Shown: positions 34,994 through 46,481, numbered from the stretch's first letter. The stretch is 64,000 nt of DNA from Variovorax sp. OK212 (GCF_900112425.1 NZ_FOLP01000006.1:1-64000); one strand, 5' to 3'. The notes: a model not told the origin generated them from the sequence alone. Numbers and translations are program-made.

Positions 34994-35830
34994 TCAGCGC
35001 TTGTCCTGGGCCGCCTGGTTGGCTTGCGAGGTCGCCACCAGCTGGCGCAGCTCCTCGTCGCTGAAGCCGGCCCGCCCGCGCGCCTCGAGGTTGAACGGCG
35101 GCTTGTGGCGCGGCGCGTCGTAGCGCGCCACCAGCGCGGGGTAGGTCGCCTCGGCGTCGAGGCCCGCGCCGTCGCACAGCCAGCGGTACCAGTGGTTGCC
35201 GATGGCCACGTGGCCGACCTCGTCGCGCAGGATGATGTCGAGGATCTCGACCGCGCGCAGCGCGTCGGGCGTGTTCACGCGCTTGAGCTTGGCCTGGATG
35301 AGCGGCGTGGCGTCGAGCCCGCGCGCTTCCAGCGTGCGCGGCACCAGCGCCATGCGGGCGAGCACGTCGTCCTTCGTTTTCTCGCACATGTTCCACAGCC
35401 CGTCGTGGCCGGGGAAGTCGCCGTAGCGGTAGCCCATGCCCTGCAGGTGCGTGTGCAGCAGCGTGAAGTGCAGCGCCTCTTCGTCGGCCACGCGCAGCCA
35501 GTCGCGGTAGTAGGCCTCGGGCATGCCGTCGTAGCGCCACACGGCGTCCAGCGCGAGGTTGATCGCGTTGAACTCGATGTGGCAGATCGAATGGATCAGC
35601 GCGGCGCGGCCTTCGGGGGTGAAAGGCGAGCGCTTCTGCACCGCCGTGGCGGCCACGCGCGCGGGCTTTTCCGGGCGGCCGGGCACGCCGGTGTCGTCGC
35701 CGGGCGTGCGAATGGCGCCCGTTGCTATGGAATCGGTAGCGCCTTGCGCAGCAGCGGCGCGCGTGGCGGCTACTTTCTCGTCTGGATCTGTCAGGCGCAG
35801 CGCGGCCAGCGCGCTCAATCGGGGGTGCAT
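34994..35830 (-). CDS. DUF455 family ferritin-like di-iron protein
   Basis: The 278-residue protein has a four-helix ferritin-like core with putative di-iron ligands: E in H-I-E-F-N-A-I-N, E-E-x-x-H in A-D-E-E-A-L-H, and D-E-x-x-H in L-R-D-E-V-G-H. These resemble tRNA hydroxylase MiaE and related oxidases, but the family has no proven reaction. The start is uncertain: ATG at 35830 is used, and ATG at 35863 is possible. The N-terminal 50 residues are Ala-rich and poorly conserved-looking, and include a short imperfect repeat in the DNA. It is divergent from the carbonic-anhydrase-like gene. Confidence 0.85.
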   Translation of the reverse strand: MHPRLSALAALRLTDPDEKVAATRAAAAQGATDSIATGAIRTPGDDTGVPGRPEKPARVAATAVQKRSPFTPEGRAALIHSICHIEFNAINLALDAVWRYDGMPEAYYRDWLRVADEEALHFTLLHTHLQGMGYRYGDFPGHDGLWNMCEKTKDDVLARMALVPRTLEARGLDATPLIQAKLKRVNTPDALRAVEILDIILRDEVGHVAIGNHWYRWLCDGAGLDAEATYPALVARYDAPRHKPPFNLEARGRAGFSDEELRQLVATSQANQAAQDKR

Positions 35831-35833
35831 CCC

Positions 35834-35839
35834 TACAAT
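35834..35839 (+). promoter_or_regulatory. Probable -10 box (TACAAT) for the gamma-carbonic-anhydrase gene
   Basis: TACAAT lies 41 bp before the ATG at 35881, giving a leader of about 35 nt. The -35 region is weak. It is the best promoter candidate in the short divergent gap. Confidence 0.35.
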
Positions 35840-35880
35840 TCTAGTTTTGACCTTCTTTGACATTTCCGGAGACAAGAACA

Positions 35881-36405
35881 ATGGCGCTCTACGAACTCGA
35901 CGGTGTGGCCCCTCAACTGGGCGAAGGTGCATGGGTGGCCGACAGCGCGCAGGTCATGGGCAACGTCAAGCTGGCGGAGAACGCCAGCGTGTGGTTCGGC
36001 GCCGTGCTGCGCGGGGACACCGAGACGCTGAGCATCGGGCGCAACAGCAACATCCAGGACCTGTCGGTGCTGCACGCCGACGTCGGCTGCCCGCTGACCA
36101 TCGGCGAGAACGTCACCGTGGGCCACCAGGTGATGCTGCACGGCTGCACCGTGGGCGACAACTCGCTGATCGGCATCCAGGCGGTGGTCTTGAATAACGC
36201 GAAGATCGGCCGCAACTCGATCGTTGGCGCTGGCAGCGTCGTGACCGAGGGCAAGGAGTTTCCCGACAATTCCCTCATCATCGGCTCGCCGGCCAAGGTG
36301 GTTCGCACGCTCGACGATGCGGCCGCCGCCCGGTTGCGCCAGAGCGCCGAGCACTATGTAGAGAACGCCCATCGCTTCGCGAAGGGTCTCAGGAAGATCG
36401 CCTGA
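35881..36405 (+). CDS. Gamma-carbonic anhydrase family protein (YrdA-like)
   Basis: The 174-residue left-handed beta-helix protein is built of hexapeptide repeats. Zinc-ligand histidines appear in V-L-H-A-D and G-H-Q-V-M-L-H-G-C. The family includes YrdA/CaiE/PaaY; some have carbonic anhydrase activity and some thioesterase activity. The start is MALYELDG. It lies 37 bp upstream of hslO, so the two may be co-transcribed. Confidence 0.92.
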   Translation: MALYELDGVAPQLGEGAWVADSAQVMGNVKLAENASVWFGAVLRGDTETLSIGRNSNIQDLSVLHADVGCPLTIGENVTVGHQVMLHGCTVGDNSLIGIQAVVLNNAKIGRNSIVGAGSVVTEGKEFPDNSLIIGSPAKVVRTLDDAAAARLRQSAEHYVENAHRFAKGLRKIA

Positions 36406-36442
36406 CCCCCCGGGTCGCAGGCACACAGAGAAAGAAAACGTT

Positions 36443-37441
36443 TTGAGCGAGCTGCACAAATTCCTGTTCGATGGCCTGCCGGTGCGCGGCATGATCGTGC
36501 GCCTGACGGATGCGTGGCAGGAGATTCTTGCGCGGCGCGCCTCCAACACCTCCACCGGCCCGTACCCGCCGCCGGTGGCCGAGCTGCTCGGCGAGATGAC
36601 GGCCGCGGCCACGCTGATGCAGGCCAACATCAAGTTCAACGGCGCGCTGATCCTGCAGATCTTCGGCGACGGCCCCGTGAAGGTGGCCGTGGCCGAGGCC
36701 AAGCCCGACCTGAGCCTGCGCGCCACCGCCAAGGTGATCGGCGACCTGCCGGCCGATGCGCGGCTGCCCGACATGGTCAACGTGAACAACAAGGGCCGCT
36801 GCGCGATCACGCTCGACCCGAAGGACAAGCTGCCGGGCGCCACGCCGTACCAGGGCGTGGTTCCGCTGTTCGGTGACGACGGCGAGAAGCTGGGCAAGCT
36901 CAGCGACGTGCTGCAGCACTACATGCTGCAAAGCGAACAGCTCGACACCACGCTGGTGCTGGCGGCCGACGACAAGGTGGCCGCGGGCCTGCTGATCCAG
37001 CGCCTGCCGGTGAAGGGCGAGGGCAACCTCGAAGGCACCGCCGACAGGGACCACGACCAGGCCAACGAAGACCAGATCGGCCGCAACGAGGACTACAACC
37101 GCATCTCCATCCTCGCGTCGAGCCTGACGCGCGACGAGTTGCTCACGCTGGACATCGAGACCATTCTTCGCCGCCTGTTCTGGGAAGAAAAGCTGCTGCG
37201 CTTCGAACCGCAGGCCGGCCCGCAGGGCCCGCACTTCGCCTGCACCTGCGGGCGCGAGCGCGTGGCGCAGATGATCCGCGGGCTGGGCGTGGAAGAGGCC
37301 GAGAGCATCCTCGCCGAGCGCGGCGACATCGAGGTGGGCTGCGACTTCTGCGGCAAGCAGTACCGCTTCGACGCGGTCGATGCGGCGCAACTCTTCAAGC
37401 CGCTGGGCGACCAGATTCCGGGCAGCCCGGTCGTCCAGTAA
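36443..37441 (+). CDS. hslO: Redox-regulated chaperone Hsp33
   Basis: The 332-residue cytosolic holdase has the zinc redox switch CXC-X30-CXXC: Cys267, Cys269, Cys300 and Cys303. Oxidation releases zinc and activates the chaperone. It starts with TTG at 36443 (L/M-S-E-L-H-K-F-L-F-D), with an upstream purine-rich AGAGAAAGAAAA stretch. It is somewhat longer than E. coli Hsp33 (292 aa), with an acidic/polar insert around residues 195-215. Confidence 0.92.
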   Translation: MSELHKFLFDGLPVRGMIVRLTDAWQEILARRASNTSTGPYPPPVAELLGEMTAAATLMQANIKFNGALILQIFGDGPVKVAVAEAKPDLSLRATAKVIGDLPADARLPDMVNVNNKGRCAITLDPKDKLPGATPYQGVVPLFGDDGEKLGKLSDVLQHYMLQSEQLDTTLVLAADDKVAAGLLIQRLPVKGEGNLEGTADRDHDQANEDQIGRNEDYNRISILASSLTRDELLTLDIETILRRLFWEEKLLRFEPQAGPQGPHFACTCGRERVAQMIRGLGVEEAESILAERGDIEVGCDFCGKQYRFDAVDAAQLFKPLGDQIPGSPVVQ

Positions 37442-37454
37442 CCAGGCTGGCGTT

Positions 37455-37481
37455 GCGGGCCTGTGGGCCTTGTGGGCCCGC
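37455..37481. terminator. GC hairpin between convergent hslO and a secreted-protein gene
   Basis: GCGGGCC (37455-37461) pairs with GGCCCGC (37475-37481). There is no T-run, so it would be a weak or Rho-assisted end point shared by the convergent genes. Confidence 0.35.
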
Positions 37482-37513
37482 ATGTTCCGGCGCTTGCGGC
37501 GCCTCCCTCGTTT

Positions 37514-38494
37514 CTAGCGCGCCGCGTCGTCGAAGCCGCTGAACGCGATGTCCGGCGCGCTGGTGTTGTGCTTGGACGGCAGGCTGCGCCCGAAGCGCAC
37601 CTGCGTGGCCTGCAGCGTCTTCACCTCGGGCAAGGGCAGCACCTGCGGCGCGGCTTGCGGCGTGGCCTGCCAGCGCACCTCGCTCACGTCGGCGTTGTCG
37701 GGCGTCACGTACATCGAGCGCAGCACCGCGAAGGGCTGCGCGCTGGCGGTGGGCTTGGACAGCGTCACGTCGAGCGCGGTGCGCGTGCGGCTGATCTCGT
37801 TGACCCGCGCCACCGCGCTGCCGCCGTCGGTGAAGCGCACATGGATGGCCAGCGGACGCGGCACGATGCGGATCGACGCGATGTTCACCACCGGCCGCGC
37901 GGCCGCCTCGACCGGTCCGAGCAGGAACGACGAGCCGTACACGCCGTCGCCGAAGCGCGCGTCGGGCAGCGGCTTGAGGCGCCAGTAGCCGTCCGACGGA
38001 TAGAGCACGATGGCCTCGAGCGCCTTGCCGTTCTCCTTCTTGAACACCTGCAGCAGGTGAAAGCCGCTGTCCTTGCGCTTGCCCACCTGCACCGGCACGC
38101 GCTGCGCGCGCCAGAAGGTCGGCAGCGTCATGCCGACGATGCGCCACTGGGCGTTGTCCATCAGCACCACGGTGCGCTTACGAAAGCGGTGCGCGGGGTC
38201 GGTCGGGTGCGCGCCGCCGTCGAAGTTGCAGCCCGAGAAGTCGGGCTTGGTGACGTCGTTGCCGATCTTGTCGAGGTAGTCGGGCTGCAGCGCCTCGATG
38301 CGCATGTGGCGGATGCCGTCGCCGCGCAGCGTCAGCGAGACGTTGTCTTCCTCGGCGCAGGCGGTGGTGGTGGTGCCGTTCTCGACGGTGGCGGCCACCG
38401 GGGCCGCGAAGGCGGGCGCGGCCAGCAGCAAGGCGGTGGCGGCGGCAAGGGTGGCGAAGCCGGTGGGAAGCAGTGCGGCGGTCGGCAGGGGCAT
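37514..38494 (-). CDS. Secreted protein of unknown function
   Basis: The 326-residue protein has a signal peptide (about 30 residues, ending in A-F-A-A-P) and no further hydrophobic helix. The mature part is beta-rich, with two conserved-looking cysteines (A-C-A-E-E-D and G-C-N-F). I do not recognise a family. Context: last in the minus-strand run after the NadR-like kinase, with a 41-bp gap, so it may share their transcript. Confidence 0.78.
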   Translation of the reverse strand: MPLPTAALLPTGFATLAAATALLLAAPAFAAPVAATVENGTTTTACAEEDNVSLTLRGDGIRHMRIEALQPDYLDKIGNDVTKPDFSGCNFDGGAHPTDPAHRFRKRTVVLMDNAQWRIVGMTLPTFWRAQRVPVQVGKRKDSGFHLLQVFKKENGKALEAIVLYPSDGYWRLKPLPDARFGDGVYGSSFLLGPVEAAARPVVNIASIRIVPRPLAIHVRFTDGGSAVARVNEISRTRTALDVTLSKPTASAQPFAVLRSMYVTPDNADVSEVRWQATPQAAPQVLPLPEVKTLQATQVRFGRSLPSKHNTSAPDIAFSGFDDAAR

Positions 38495-38535
38495 CGGGTC
38501 TCCGGTGAGGGGAAGCGACGGGGCGCGGCCGGACT

Positions 38536-39216
38536 TCAGTCGCGGCGCGCGATCAGATCGCTGAAGAGCTTATGTTCGCATTCCGGGTCGGAACACTTCT
38601 CGCAAGGCCATGACCATGAGACGGGCTTCGATTCGGACCCGCTTCGTGAGCCCGACGCACGCGCGCGGCCCTCGTTGCCCGCGATGGAATTGATGGCGTT
38701 CCACGCATTGGCCAGCCGCTCGCCGCCGCTGCCGTGCACCACGGCGTACGACAGCCTGGCGCCGGTGAGCGCGGCGCGCACCAGCGTGTCGGTCGGCTGG
38801 CGCGCATGCGGGCCGTCGCGCATGTCGTCGGCCACCCAGGGCAGGTCGAGCGCGGTGAGCAGCGTGATGGCGTAGCGCCGTTGCGCGGCAAGGGCGGCCT
38901 CGTGGAGCGAGGTGTCGGCGAACAGCTGCTCGCTGTAGACCGCCGTCATGAGCGCGGTGGTGTCGGCCACCACCACGCCCGAGGCCGCGGCGGCAGCGAT
39001 GCGGCGCGTCTGCTCGTCGGCGATGGCTTGCTGTTCGTCGGGGCGCGGCGTGCGGCCTTCGCGCTCGCACCATTCGCGCAGGTACTCGCTCACCAGCGTG
39101 GTCGGCGTGCCGCGGTCCTGCAGGCGCTGCGCGATGGCGCGCGCGAGCTCGGTCTTGCCGGTGCTCTCGGCGCCCACGAGCGCAATCACGCAGCCGGCGG
39201 GCAGGCTGGGCGTCAT
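38536..39216 (-). CDS. NadR-like nicotinamide riboside kinase/AAA ATPase with C-terminal Cys tail
   Basis: The 226-residue protein has Walker A G-A-E-S-T-G-K-T (15-22) and resembles the C-terminal kinase domain of NadR (with S-E-Y-L-R-E-W), which phosphorylates nicotinamide riboside to NMN. It overlaps the pnuC gene by 4 bp (ATGA), strongly linking uptake and phosphorylation of the same vitamin. The last 22 residues contain Cys205, Cys208, Cys213 and His215 (C-x2-C-x4-C-x-H), a possible zinc site not found in classical NadR. There is no adenylyltransferase domain. Confidence 0.85.
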   Translation of the reverse strand: MTPSLPAGCVIALVGAESTGKTELARAIAQRLQDRGTPTTLVSEYLREWCEREGRTPRPDEQQAIADEQTRRIAAAAASGVVVADTTALMTAVYSEQLFADTSLHEAALAAQRRYAITLLTALDLPWVADDMRDGPHARQPTDTLVRAALTGARLSYAVVHGSGGERLANAWNAINSIAGNEGRARASGSRSGSESKPVSWSWPCEKCSDPECEHKLFSDLIARRD

Positions 39217-39845
39217 GCGTGCGCCGCCTTCGTTGCCGTGCCTGGCAAGCGCTGGCGCCACGCCAGGTAGCCCGCCACGCTGAGCACCGCGAACACCGTG
39301 TACAGGCCCACGGTGAGCCACAGGCCCTTGTGGATGAAGAGACCCACGCTCACCACGTTCACCGCCAGCCAGATCAGCCAGTTCTCGATGAACTTGCGCC
39401 CGAGCAGGAACTGCCCGACCAGGCTCAGCCCGGTGGCGAAGCCGTCCCACCAGGGCACGTCGGTGTCGGTGAAGCGGCGCAGGAAGAGGGCGACCGCCGG
39501 CCATGCGAAGGCGCAGGCGGCCAGCGTGAGGGCAACGCCGCGCGGCGAGAGCCGGCTGACCTGCAAGGCGCTGCCGTCGGCGCGGTGGCCGCGCAGCCAT
39601 TGCGCCCAGCCCCACAGGGCGACGAAAGCGAAGAAGACCTGGAGCGAGGCGTCGCCGTAGATGCGGGCCTTGGCGAACACCGCCATGTAGAGCAGCGAGC
39701 TGACGATGGCCAGCGGCCATCCCCAGTGGATCTCGCGCATGTTGCAGCCGACCATGGCCAGTGCCAACAGCGCGGCGACCAGCTCGAGCCAGCTGACGGG
39801 AGAGCCCCACAGCAGGAATGCGGGGGCCGAGAGAAGCTCGGTCAT
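39213..39845 (-). CDS. pnuC: Nicotinamide riboside transporter PnuC
   Basis: The 210-residue inner-membrane protein has seven predicted helices. PnuC features include W-L-E-L-V-A-A-L near the N-terminus and W-x-x-W-L in the middle, and a late W-L-I-W-L-A-V-N. PnuC facilitates diffusion of nicotinamide riboside, trapped by phosphorylation. The overlapping downstream kinase gene (ATGA) supports that role. ftsB lies 28 bp upstream on the same strand. Confidence 0.9.
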   Translation of the reverse strand: MTELLSAPAFLLWGSPVSWLELVAALLALAMVGCNMREIHWGWPLAIVSSLLYMAVFAKARIYGDASLQVFFAFVALWGWAQWLRGHRADGSALQVSRLSPRGVALTLAACAFAWPAVALFLRRFTDTDVPWWDGFATGLSLVGQFLLGRKFIENWLIWLAVNVVSVGLFIHKGLWLTVGLYTVFAVLSVAGYLAWRQRLPGTATKAAHA

Positions 39846-39873
39846 CAGCGGGCGCGGTCGTGAAGAAGGGGAG

Positions 39874-40152
39874 TCAGTGAGCGATCTGTACGAACACTTC
39901 GTTCGGCTTGACCATGCCGAGTTCCGCCCGCGCGCGTTCCTCGACCATCTCGAGGCCGTCCTTGAGGTCGTTGACCTCCGAGGTCAGGCGCTCGTTGTTC
40001 AGCGCGGCCTTGGCATTAGCGTCCTTCTGGTCGGCCAGCTTGGTGCGCAGCTGCGCCACGTCGCGCACGCTGCCGCGCCCGTTCCACAGCTGCCACTGCA
40101 GGACGGCCAGCAGGAGCAGCAGGATGATCGGTGGAACGAGGCGGGCGCGCAT
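39874..40152 (-). CDS. ftsB: Cell division protein FtsB
   Basis: The 92-residue bitopic protein has one N-terminal transmembrane helix (I-I-L-L-L-L-L-A-V-L) and a periplasmic coiled coil of leucine/alanine heptads. R-A-R-x-E-L-G-M-V is the family's C-terminal signature. FtsB joins FtsL and FtsQ in the divisome. It lies 22 bp downstream of eno, the usual betaproteobacterial order. Confidence 0.93.
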   Translation of the reverse strand: MRARLVPPIILLLLLAVLQWQLWNGRGSVRDVAQLRTKLADQKDANAKAALNNERLTSEVNDLKDGLEMVEERARAELGMVKPNEVFVQIAH

Positions 40153-40174
40153 GACGCGGTCGGACGCAGCGCGT

Positions 40175-41458
<1,284 letters not shown>

Positions 41459-41510
41459 CTTTTGTCTTTCTCTTTCTGTTCTCTTGGGCGGATAAATTGG
41501 GTCGCGGGAA

Positions 41511-41797
41511 TCAGAGACCTTCGACCGCGATCATGTTCATGACGGCGGCGCCGGCACGCGCTTCGCGTGCCTTGAGGTACTCGGGCGTGTCGTAGAAGGC
41601 CTTGGCCTTCTCGAAGCTGGCGAATTTGAGCACGACGATGCGGGTGGGCTTCCAGTCGCCTTCCAGCGGCTGCACTTCGCCGCCGCGCACGCACACCTCG
41701 GCGCCGTGCGCCTGCATGGCAGCGCTCGACCACTTCTTGTATTCCTCGTACTGCGTCGGGTTGGTCACCTCGACGTGGGCGATGACGTAGCCGCTGC

Positions 41798-41801
<4 letters not shown>
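41511..41801 (-). CDS. DUF1330 family small protein (dimeric alpha/beta barrel)
   Basis: The 96-residue cytosolic protein has the DUF1330 pattern: Y-V-I-A-H-V-E-V-T at the start, then a central G-E-V, R-I-V-V-L-K-F-A-S-F-E-K-A and Y-D-T-P-E-Y-L-K-A-R. The family is of unknown function and often sits beside eno in betaproteobacteria. The start overlaps the pyrG stop by 4 bp (ATGA). Confidence 0.92.
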
Positions 41802-43480
<1,679 letters not shown>

Positions 43481-43522
43481 GCCAGTTCCGGACGCTGTGA
43501 ATCCGGGCAGTGGGAAATTACG

Positions 43523-43528
43523 ATTATA
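43523..43528 (-). promoter_or_regulatory. -10 box (TATAAT) of the pyrG promoter
   Basis: On the minus strand a perfect TATAAT lies 42 bp before the pyrG ATG. No good -35 is seen at 17 bp. The leader would be about 35 nt. Confidence 0.5.
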
Positions 43529-43561
43529 GGTGCGCCCTTTGCGGCACTTTGCGCCAAGGGC

Positions 43562-43590
43562 TTGTTGCCATTTGTTCGATGGCCTATGAG
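43562..43590 (+). promoter_or_regulatory. Possible coaBC promoter
   Basis: TTGTTG (43562-43567), 17 bp, then TATGAG (43585-43590). Transcription would start about 8 nt before the ATG, giving a very short leader. Tentative. Confidence 0.35.
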
Positions 43591-43604
43591 CAACAATACG
43601 GCCC

Positions 43605-44828
43605 ATGCAAGATCTCGCCGGCAAACACATCGTTCTCGGTCTCACGGGCGGCATCGCCTGCTACAAGTCGGCCGAGCTGTGCCGCCTGTTCGTCAAGGCC
43701 GGCGCGACCGTCCAGGTCGTGATGACCGAGGCGGCGGAGCAGTTCATCACGCCCGTGACCATGCAGGCGCTGTCGGGGCGCACCGTCTACACCTCGCAGT
43801 GGGACACGCGCGAGCCCAACAACATGCCGCACATCAATCTGAGCCGCGAGGCCGATGCCATCGTGCTGGCGCCGTGCAGCGCCGACTTCATCGCGCGGCT
43901 GGTGCAGGGCCGCTCCGACGACCTGCTGAGCCTGATGTGCCTGGCCCGCCCGATGGATCGCATTCCGCTGCTGATCGCGCCCGCCATGAACCGCGAGATG
44001 TGGGCCCATCCCGCCACCCAGCGCAACCTGATGCAGGTGTCGGCCGACGGCGCCACCGTGCTGGGCGTGGGCAGCGGCTGGCAGGCCTGCGGCGAGACCG
44101 GCGACGGGCGCATGCTCGAACCGGCGCAGTTGCTCGAGGACATCACGGCGTTCTTCAGCCCCAAGCTGCTGGCGGGGCACAAGGTGCTGGTCACGGCCGG
44201 CCCGACCTTCGAGGCGCTCGACCCGATCCGCGGCATCACCAACCATTCGTCGGGAAAGATGGGCTTCGCCATTGCCCGCGCGGCCCGCGAGGCGGGCGCC
44301 GAGGTCACGCTGGTGGCCGGCCCGGTGCACCTGCCGACGCCGCGCGGCGTCACGCGGGTGGACGTGCTGTCGGCGCAGGACATGCTCGAGGCGACCACCC
44401 GTGCGGCCGAGTACGCTAGCATTTTTGTAGCAACGGCTGCGGTGGCCGACTGGCGCCCGGCGACGCAGAGCGACCAGAAGATCAAGAAGGACGGCAGCGG
44501 CAAGACGCCGGTGCTCGAGTTCGTCGAGAACGCCGACATCCTGCTGACCGTGGCGCGCAGCGAACGCGCCCAGTCCAGGAAGCTTTTCTGCGTGGGGTTC
44601 GCCGCCGAGAGCGAGAACCTCGTCGAGCACGCCAAGGCCAAGCGCCAGCGCAAGGGCATTCCGCTGCTGGTCGGCAACATCGGCCCGCTGGCCTTCGGGC
44701 AGGACGACAACGCGCTGCTGCTGGTGGACACCCACGGCGTGCGCGAGCTTCCCCGCGCACCCAAGCTCACGCTGGCGCGCGAGCTCATGACCGAAATCGC
44801 CGCACGACTTCCCGACTGGAGGGTCTGA
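43605..44828 (+). CDS. coaBC: Bifunctional phosphopantothenoylcysteine decarboxylase/phosphopantothenate-cysteine ligase
   Basis: The 407-residue coenzyme A pathway enzyme has two domains. The N-terminal FMN decarboxylase domain has the catalytic His in N-M-P-H-I-N-L-S, the P-A-M-N-R-E-M-W motif and the G-x-x-C-G-E-x-G-x-G-R substrate lid (here Q-A-C-G-E-T-G-D-G-R-M). The C-terminal ligase domain has A-A-V-A-D-W and K-I-K-K-D. It makes 4'-phosphopantetheine. It is coupled to the next gene by TGATG. Confidence 0.95.
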   Translation: MQDLAGKHIVLGLTGGIACYKSAELCRLFVKAGATVQVVMTEAAEQFITPVTMQALSGRTVYTSQWDTREPNNMPHINLSREADAIVLAPCSADFIARLVQGRSDDLLSLMCLARPMDRIPLLIAPAMNREMWAHPATQRNLMQVSADGATVLGVGSGWQACGETGDGRMLEPAQLLEDITAFFSPKLLAGHKVLVTAGPTFEALDPIRGITNHSSGKMGFAIARAAREAGAEVTLVAGPVHLPTPRGVTRVDVLSAQDMLEATTRAAEYASIFVATAAVADWRPATQSDQKIKKDGSGKTPVLEFVENADILLTVARSERAQSRKLFCVGFAAESENLVEHAKAKRQRKGIPLLVGNIGPLAFGQDDNALLLVDTHGVRELPRAPKLTLARELMTEIAARLPDWRV

Positions 44829-45313
44829 TGAACCTGAATCCCCAATGGAACACGCCGCCGAACGGCGACTTCGCCCGCTACGTCGAGCGGCTGTCGGCGC
44901 AAGCCGCGCTGCCCAAGCGGGCCGCGCGAGAGGGTGAGCCCGGGCTCGACGTGGGCATGACTCCCTCGCCCGGCCAGCAGGGGCCCGTGACGGCCGCCAT
45001 GCAGCGCGCCGAGCAGCCGGGCATTCCCGGCATGCTCGGCTCGCCCAACGGCGAAGTGCCCAGGCGCGAACCCGGCTCCTTCGACCCCGCGCTGCTCAAG
45101 GTGCTGGGCGTCGTCGGCGCGCTGGTGTTCCTCGTGCTGTGGGCGGCCGGCGTGCCTTTCGGCGTGCTGGTGCTGCTGGCGGGCGTGACCCTCTGGCTCG
45201 GCAGGAAATTGAAGGGCGTGAAGCTTACCCCCGGCGTCGCCAAGTGGCAGCAGGTGCTCGAGGAAGCGGCACGCAAGCAAAGAGAACAGCAACACAAGCA
45301 AGGCAGCAAGTAA
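44828..45313 (+). CDS. Membrane protein of unknown function between coaBC and dut
   Basis: The 161-residue protein has a soluble Pro/Gly-rich N-terminus (about 75 residues), two hydrophobic helices (about residues 79-92 and 97-115) and a basic Gln/Lys-rich C-terminus. I do not recognise the family. It starts on the coaBC stop (TGATG) and is followed directly by the dut GTG, so it belongs to that operon by translation coupling, but its role is unknown. Confidence 0.8.
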   Translation: MNLNPQWNTPPNGDFARYVERLSAQAALPKRAAREGEPGLDVGMTPSPGQQGPVTAAMQRAEQPGIPGMLGSPNGEVPRREPGSFDPALLKVLGVVGALVFLVLWAAGVPFGVLVLLAGVTLWLGRKLKGVKLTPGVAKWQQVLEEAARKQREQQHKQGSK

Positions 45314-45760
45314 GTGAAAGTCGACGTCCGTATCCTCGATCCGCGCATGGTGGATCAATTGCCCGCGTATGCCACCCCCGGAAGCGCCGGCCTCGACCTG
45401 CGGGCGTGCCTGGACGCCCCCATCACGCTCGAGCCCAACGGCTGGCAGCTGGTGGGCACGGGCATCGCGATCCACCTGGGCGACCCGGCCTACGCCGCGA
45501 TGATCCTTCCGCGCTCGGGCCTGGGCCACAAGCACGGCATCGTGCTGGGCAACCTGGTGGGCCTGATCGACAGCGACTACCAGGGCGAGCTGAAGATCAG
45601 CGCCTGGAACCGCAGCGACACCCCCTTCGTGCTGAACCCGATGGAGCGGCTGGCCCAGCTGGTGATCGTGCCGGTGGTGCAGGCGCAGTTTCGCGTGGTC
45701 ACAGAATTTGCACCCACGCAACGCGGCGAGGGCGGCTACGGCTCCACGGGCAAGCATTGA
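45314..45760 (+). CDS. dut: Deoxyuridine 5'-triphosphate nucleotidohydrolase (dUTPase)
   Basis: The 148-residue trimeric enzyme has the motifs A-G-L-D-L-R, P-R-S-G-L-G-x-K-H-G, G-L-I-D-S-D-Y-Q-G, E-R-L-A-Q-L-V and the P-loop-like C-terminal motif G-E-G-G-Y-G-S-T-G. It hydrolyses dUTP to dUMP, protecting DNA from uracil. It starts with GTG directly after the upstream stop. Confidence 0.96.
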   Translation: MKVDVRILDPRMVDQLPAYATPGSAGLDLRACLDAPITLEPNGWQLVGTGIAIHLGDPAYAAMILPRSGLGHKHGIVLGNLVGLIDSDYQGELKISAWNRSDTPFVLNPMERLAQLVIVPVVQAQFRVVTEFAPTQRGEGGYGSTGKH

Positions 45761-45980
45761 AGCTCGAGGCCGCGCGATCCGGTCTGGTCCGCCTGGTTAG
45801 CTCGGTCCGCCCGGTTCCTTAAGGCCACCTGAGTTTCCGAGCGGTAAAGACCGGAACTGCGGCGGCACGCGGCGCTCGAAGGTTTCAGTGTGTGTTTTGC
45901 GTCATCGCGGCAAGGGCTGCGGCGTTAGTCACACGCAGGTGCATTCTTCGTGCACCGTTCTATCCGAGGAGCCTCTCAAC
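45761..45980. other. 220-bp intergenic region with no gene seen
   Basis: This is the longest gap with no assigned gene. It holds no clear tRNA, terminator or promoter. The last 20 bp carry the ribosome-binding site (GAGGAG) of the downstream lipoprotein gene. Confidence 0.6.
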
Positions 45981-46481
45981 ATGAAGATTTCAATGCGCTT
46001 CGTTTCCGTCACCGCTTCCGTGCTGGCCGTGGCCACGCTCACGGCGTGCGTGGCACCGGCGCCGGTCTACCAGACCTCGCGCTATCCGTACCAGGCGCCC
46101 CCGCAGGCCATTCAGTACCAGGAAGCTTCCTACGTCGAATACGGCCACGTGGCCAACATCGAGGTGTTGCGCAGCGAAACCGCGGGCACCGGCACGAGCG
46201 GCGGCGGTGCCGTCGCCGGCGGCGTCATCGGCGGCGTGGTGGGCAACCAGTTCGGCCGGGGCAACGGCCGCGCCGCAGCCACCGCGCTGGGCATCGTGGG
46301 CGGTGCCCTGCTGGGCAACACCATCGAGGCACAGCAGAACGGCCCGCGTGCCTATGAAACCTACCGGGTGTCGGTGCAGACCGACCGTGGCGGCTACCGC
46401 GCGTTCGACGTGCAGAGCCCCGGCGACCTGCGCATCGGCGACCGCGTGCGCATCGACAACGGCCAGATCTCGCGCATGTAG
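45981..46481 (+). CDS. Glycine-zipper outer-membrane lipoprotein (SlyB/17-kDa antigen-like)
   Basis: The 166-residue lipoprotein has a signal peptide with lipobox L-T-A-C. A glycine-zipper 2TM segment (residues about 72-112: G-G-G-A-V-A-G-G-V-I-G-G-V-V-G and G-I-V-G-G-A-L-L-G) and a beta-rich C-terminal part follow. The family stabilises or spans the outer membrane, often under envelope-stress control. It is monocistronic, ending at a strong terminator shared with the convergent isomerase gene. Confidence 0.9.
   Translation: MKISMRFVSVTASVLAVATLTACVAPAPVYQTSRYPYQAPPQAIQYQEASYVEYGHVANIEVLRSETAGTGTSGGGAVAGGVIGGVVGNQFGRGNGRAAATALGIVGGALLGNTIEAQQNGPRAYETYRVSVQTDRGGYRAFDVQSPGDLRIGDRVRIDNGQISRM

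Noticed and set aside
45761..45980. Possible tRNA in the gap after dut (short GGTTAGCTC-like stretch)
   Set aside because: No cloverleaf can be folded: there is no matching acceptor stem or anticodon arm.
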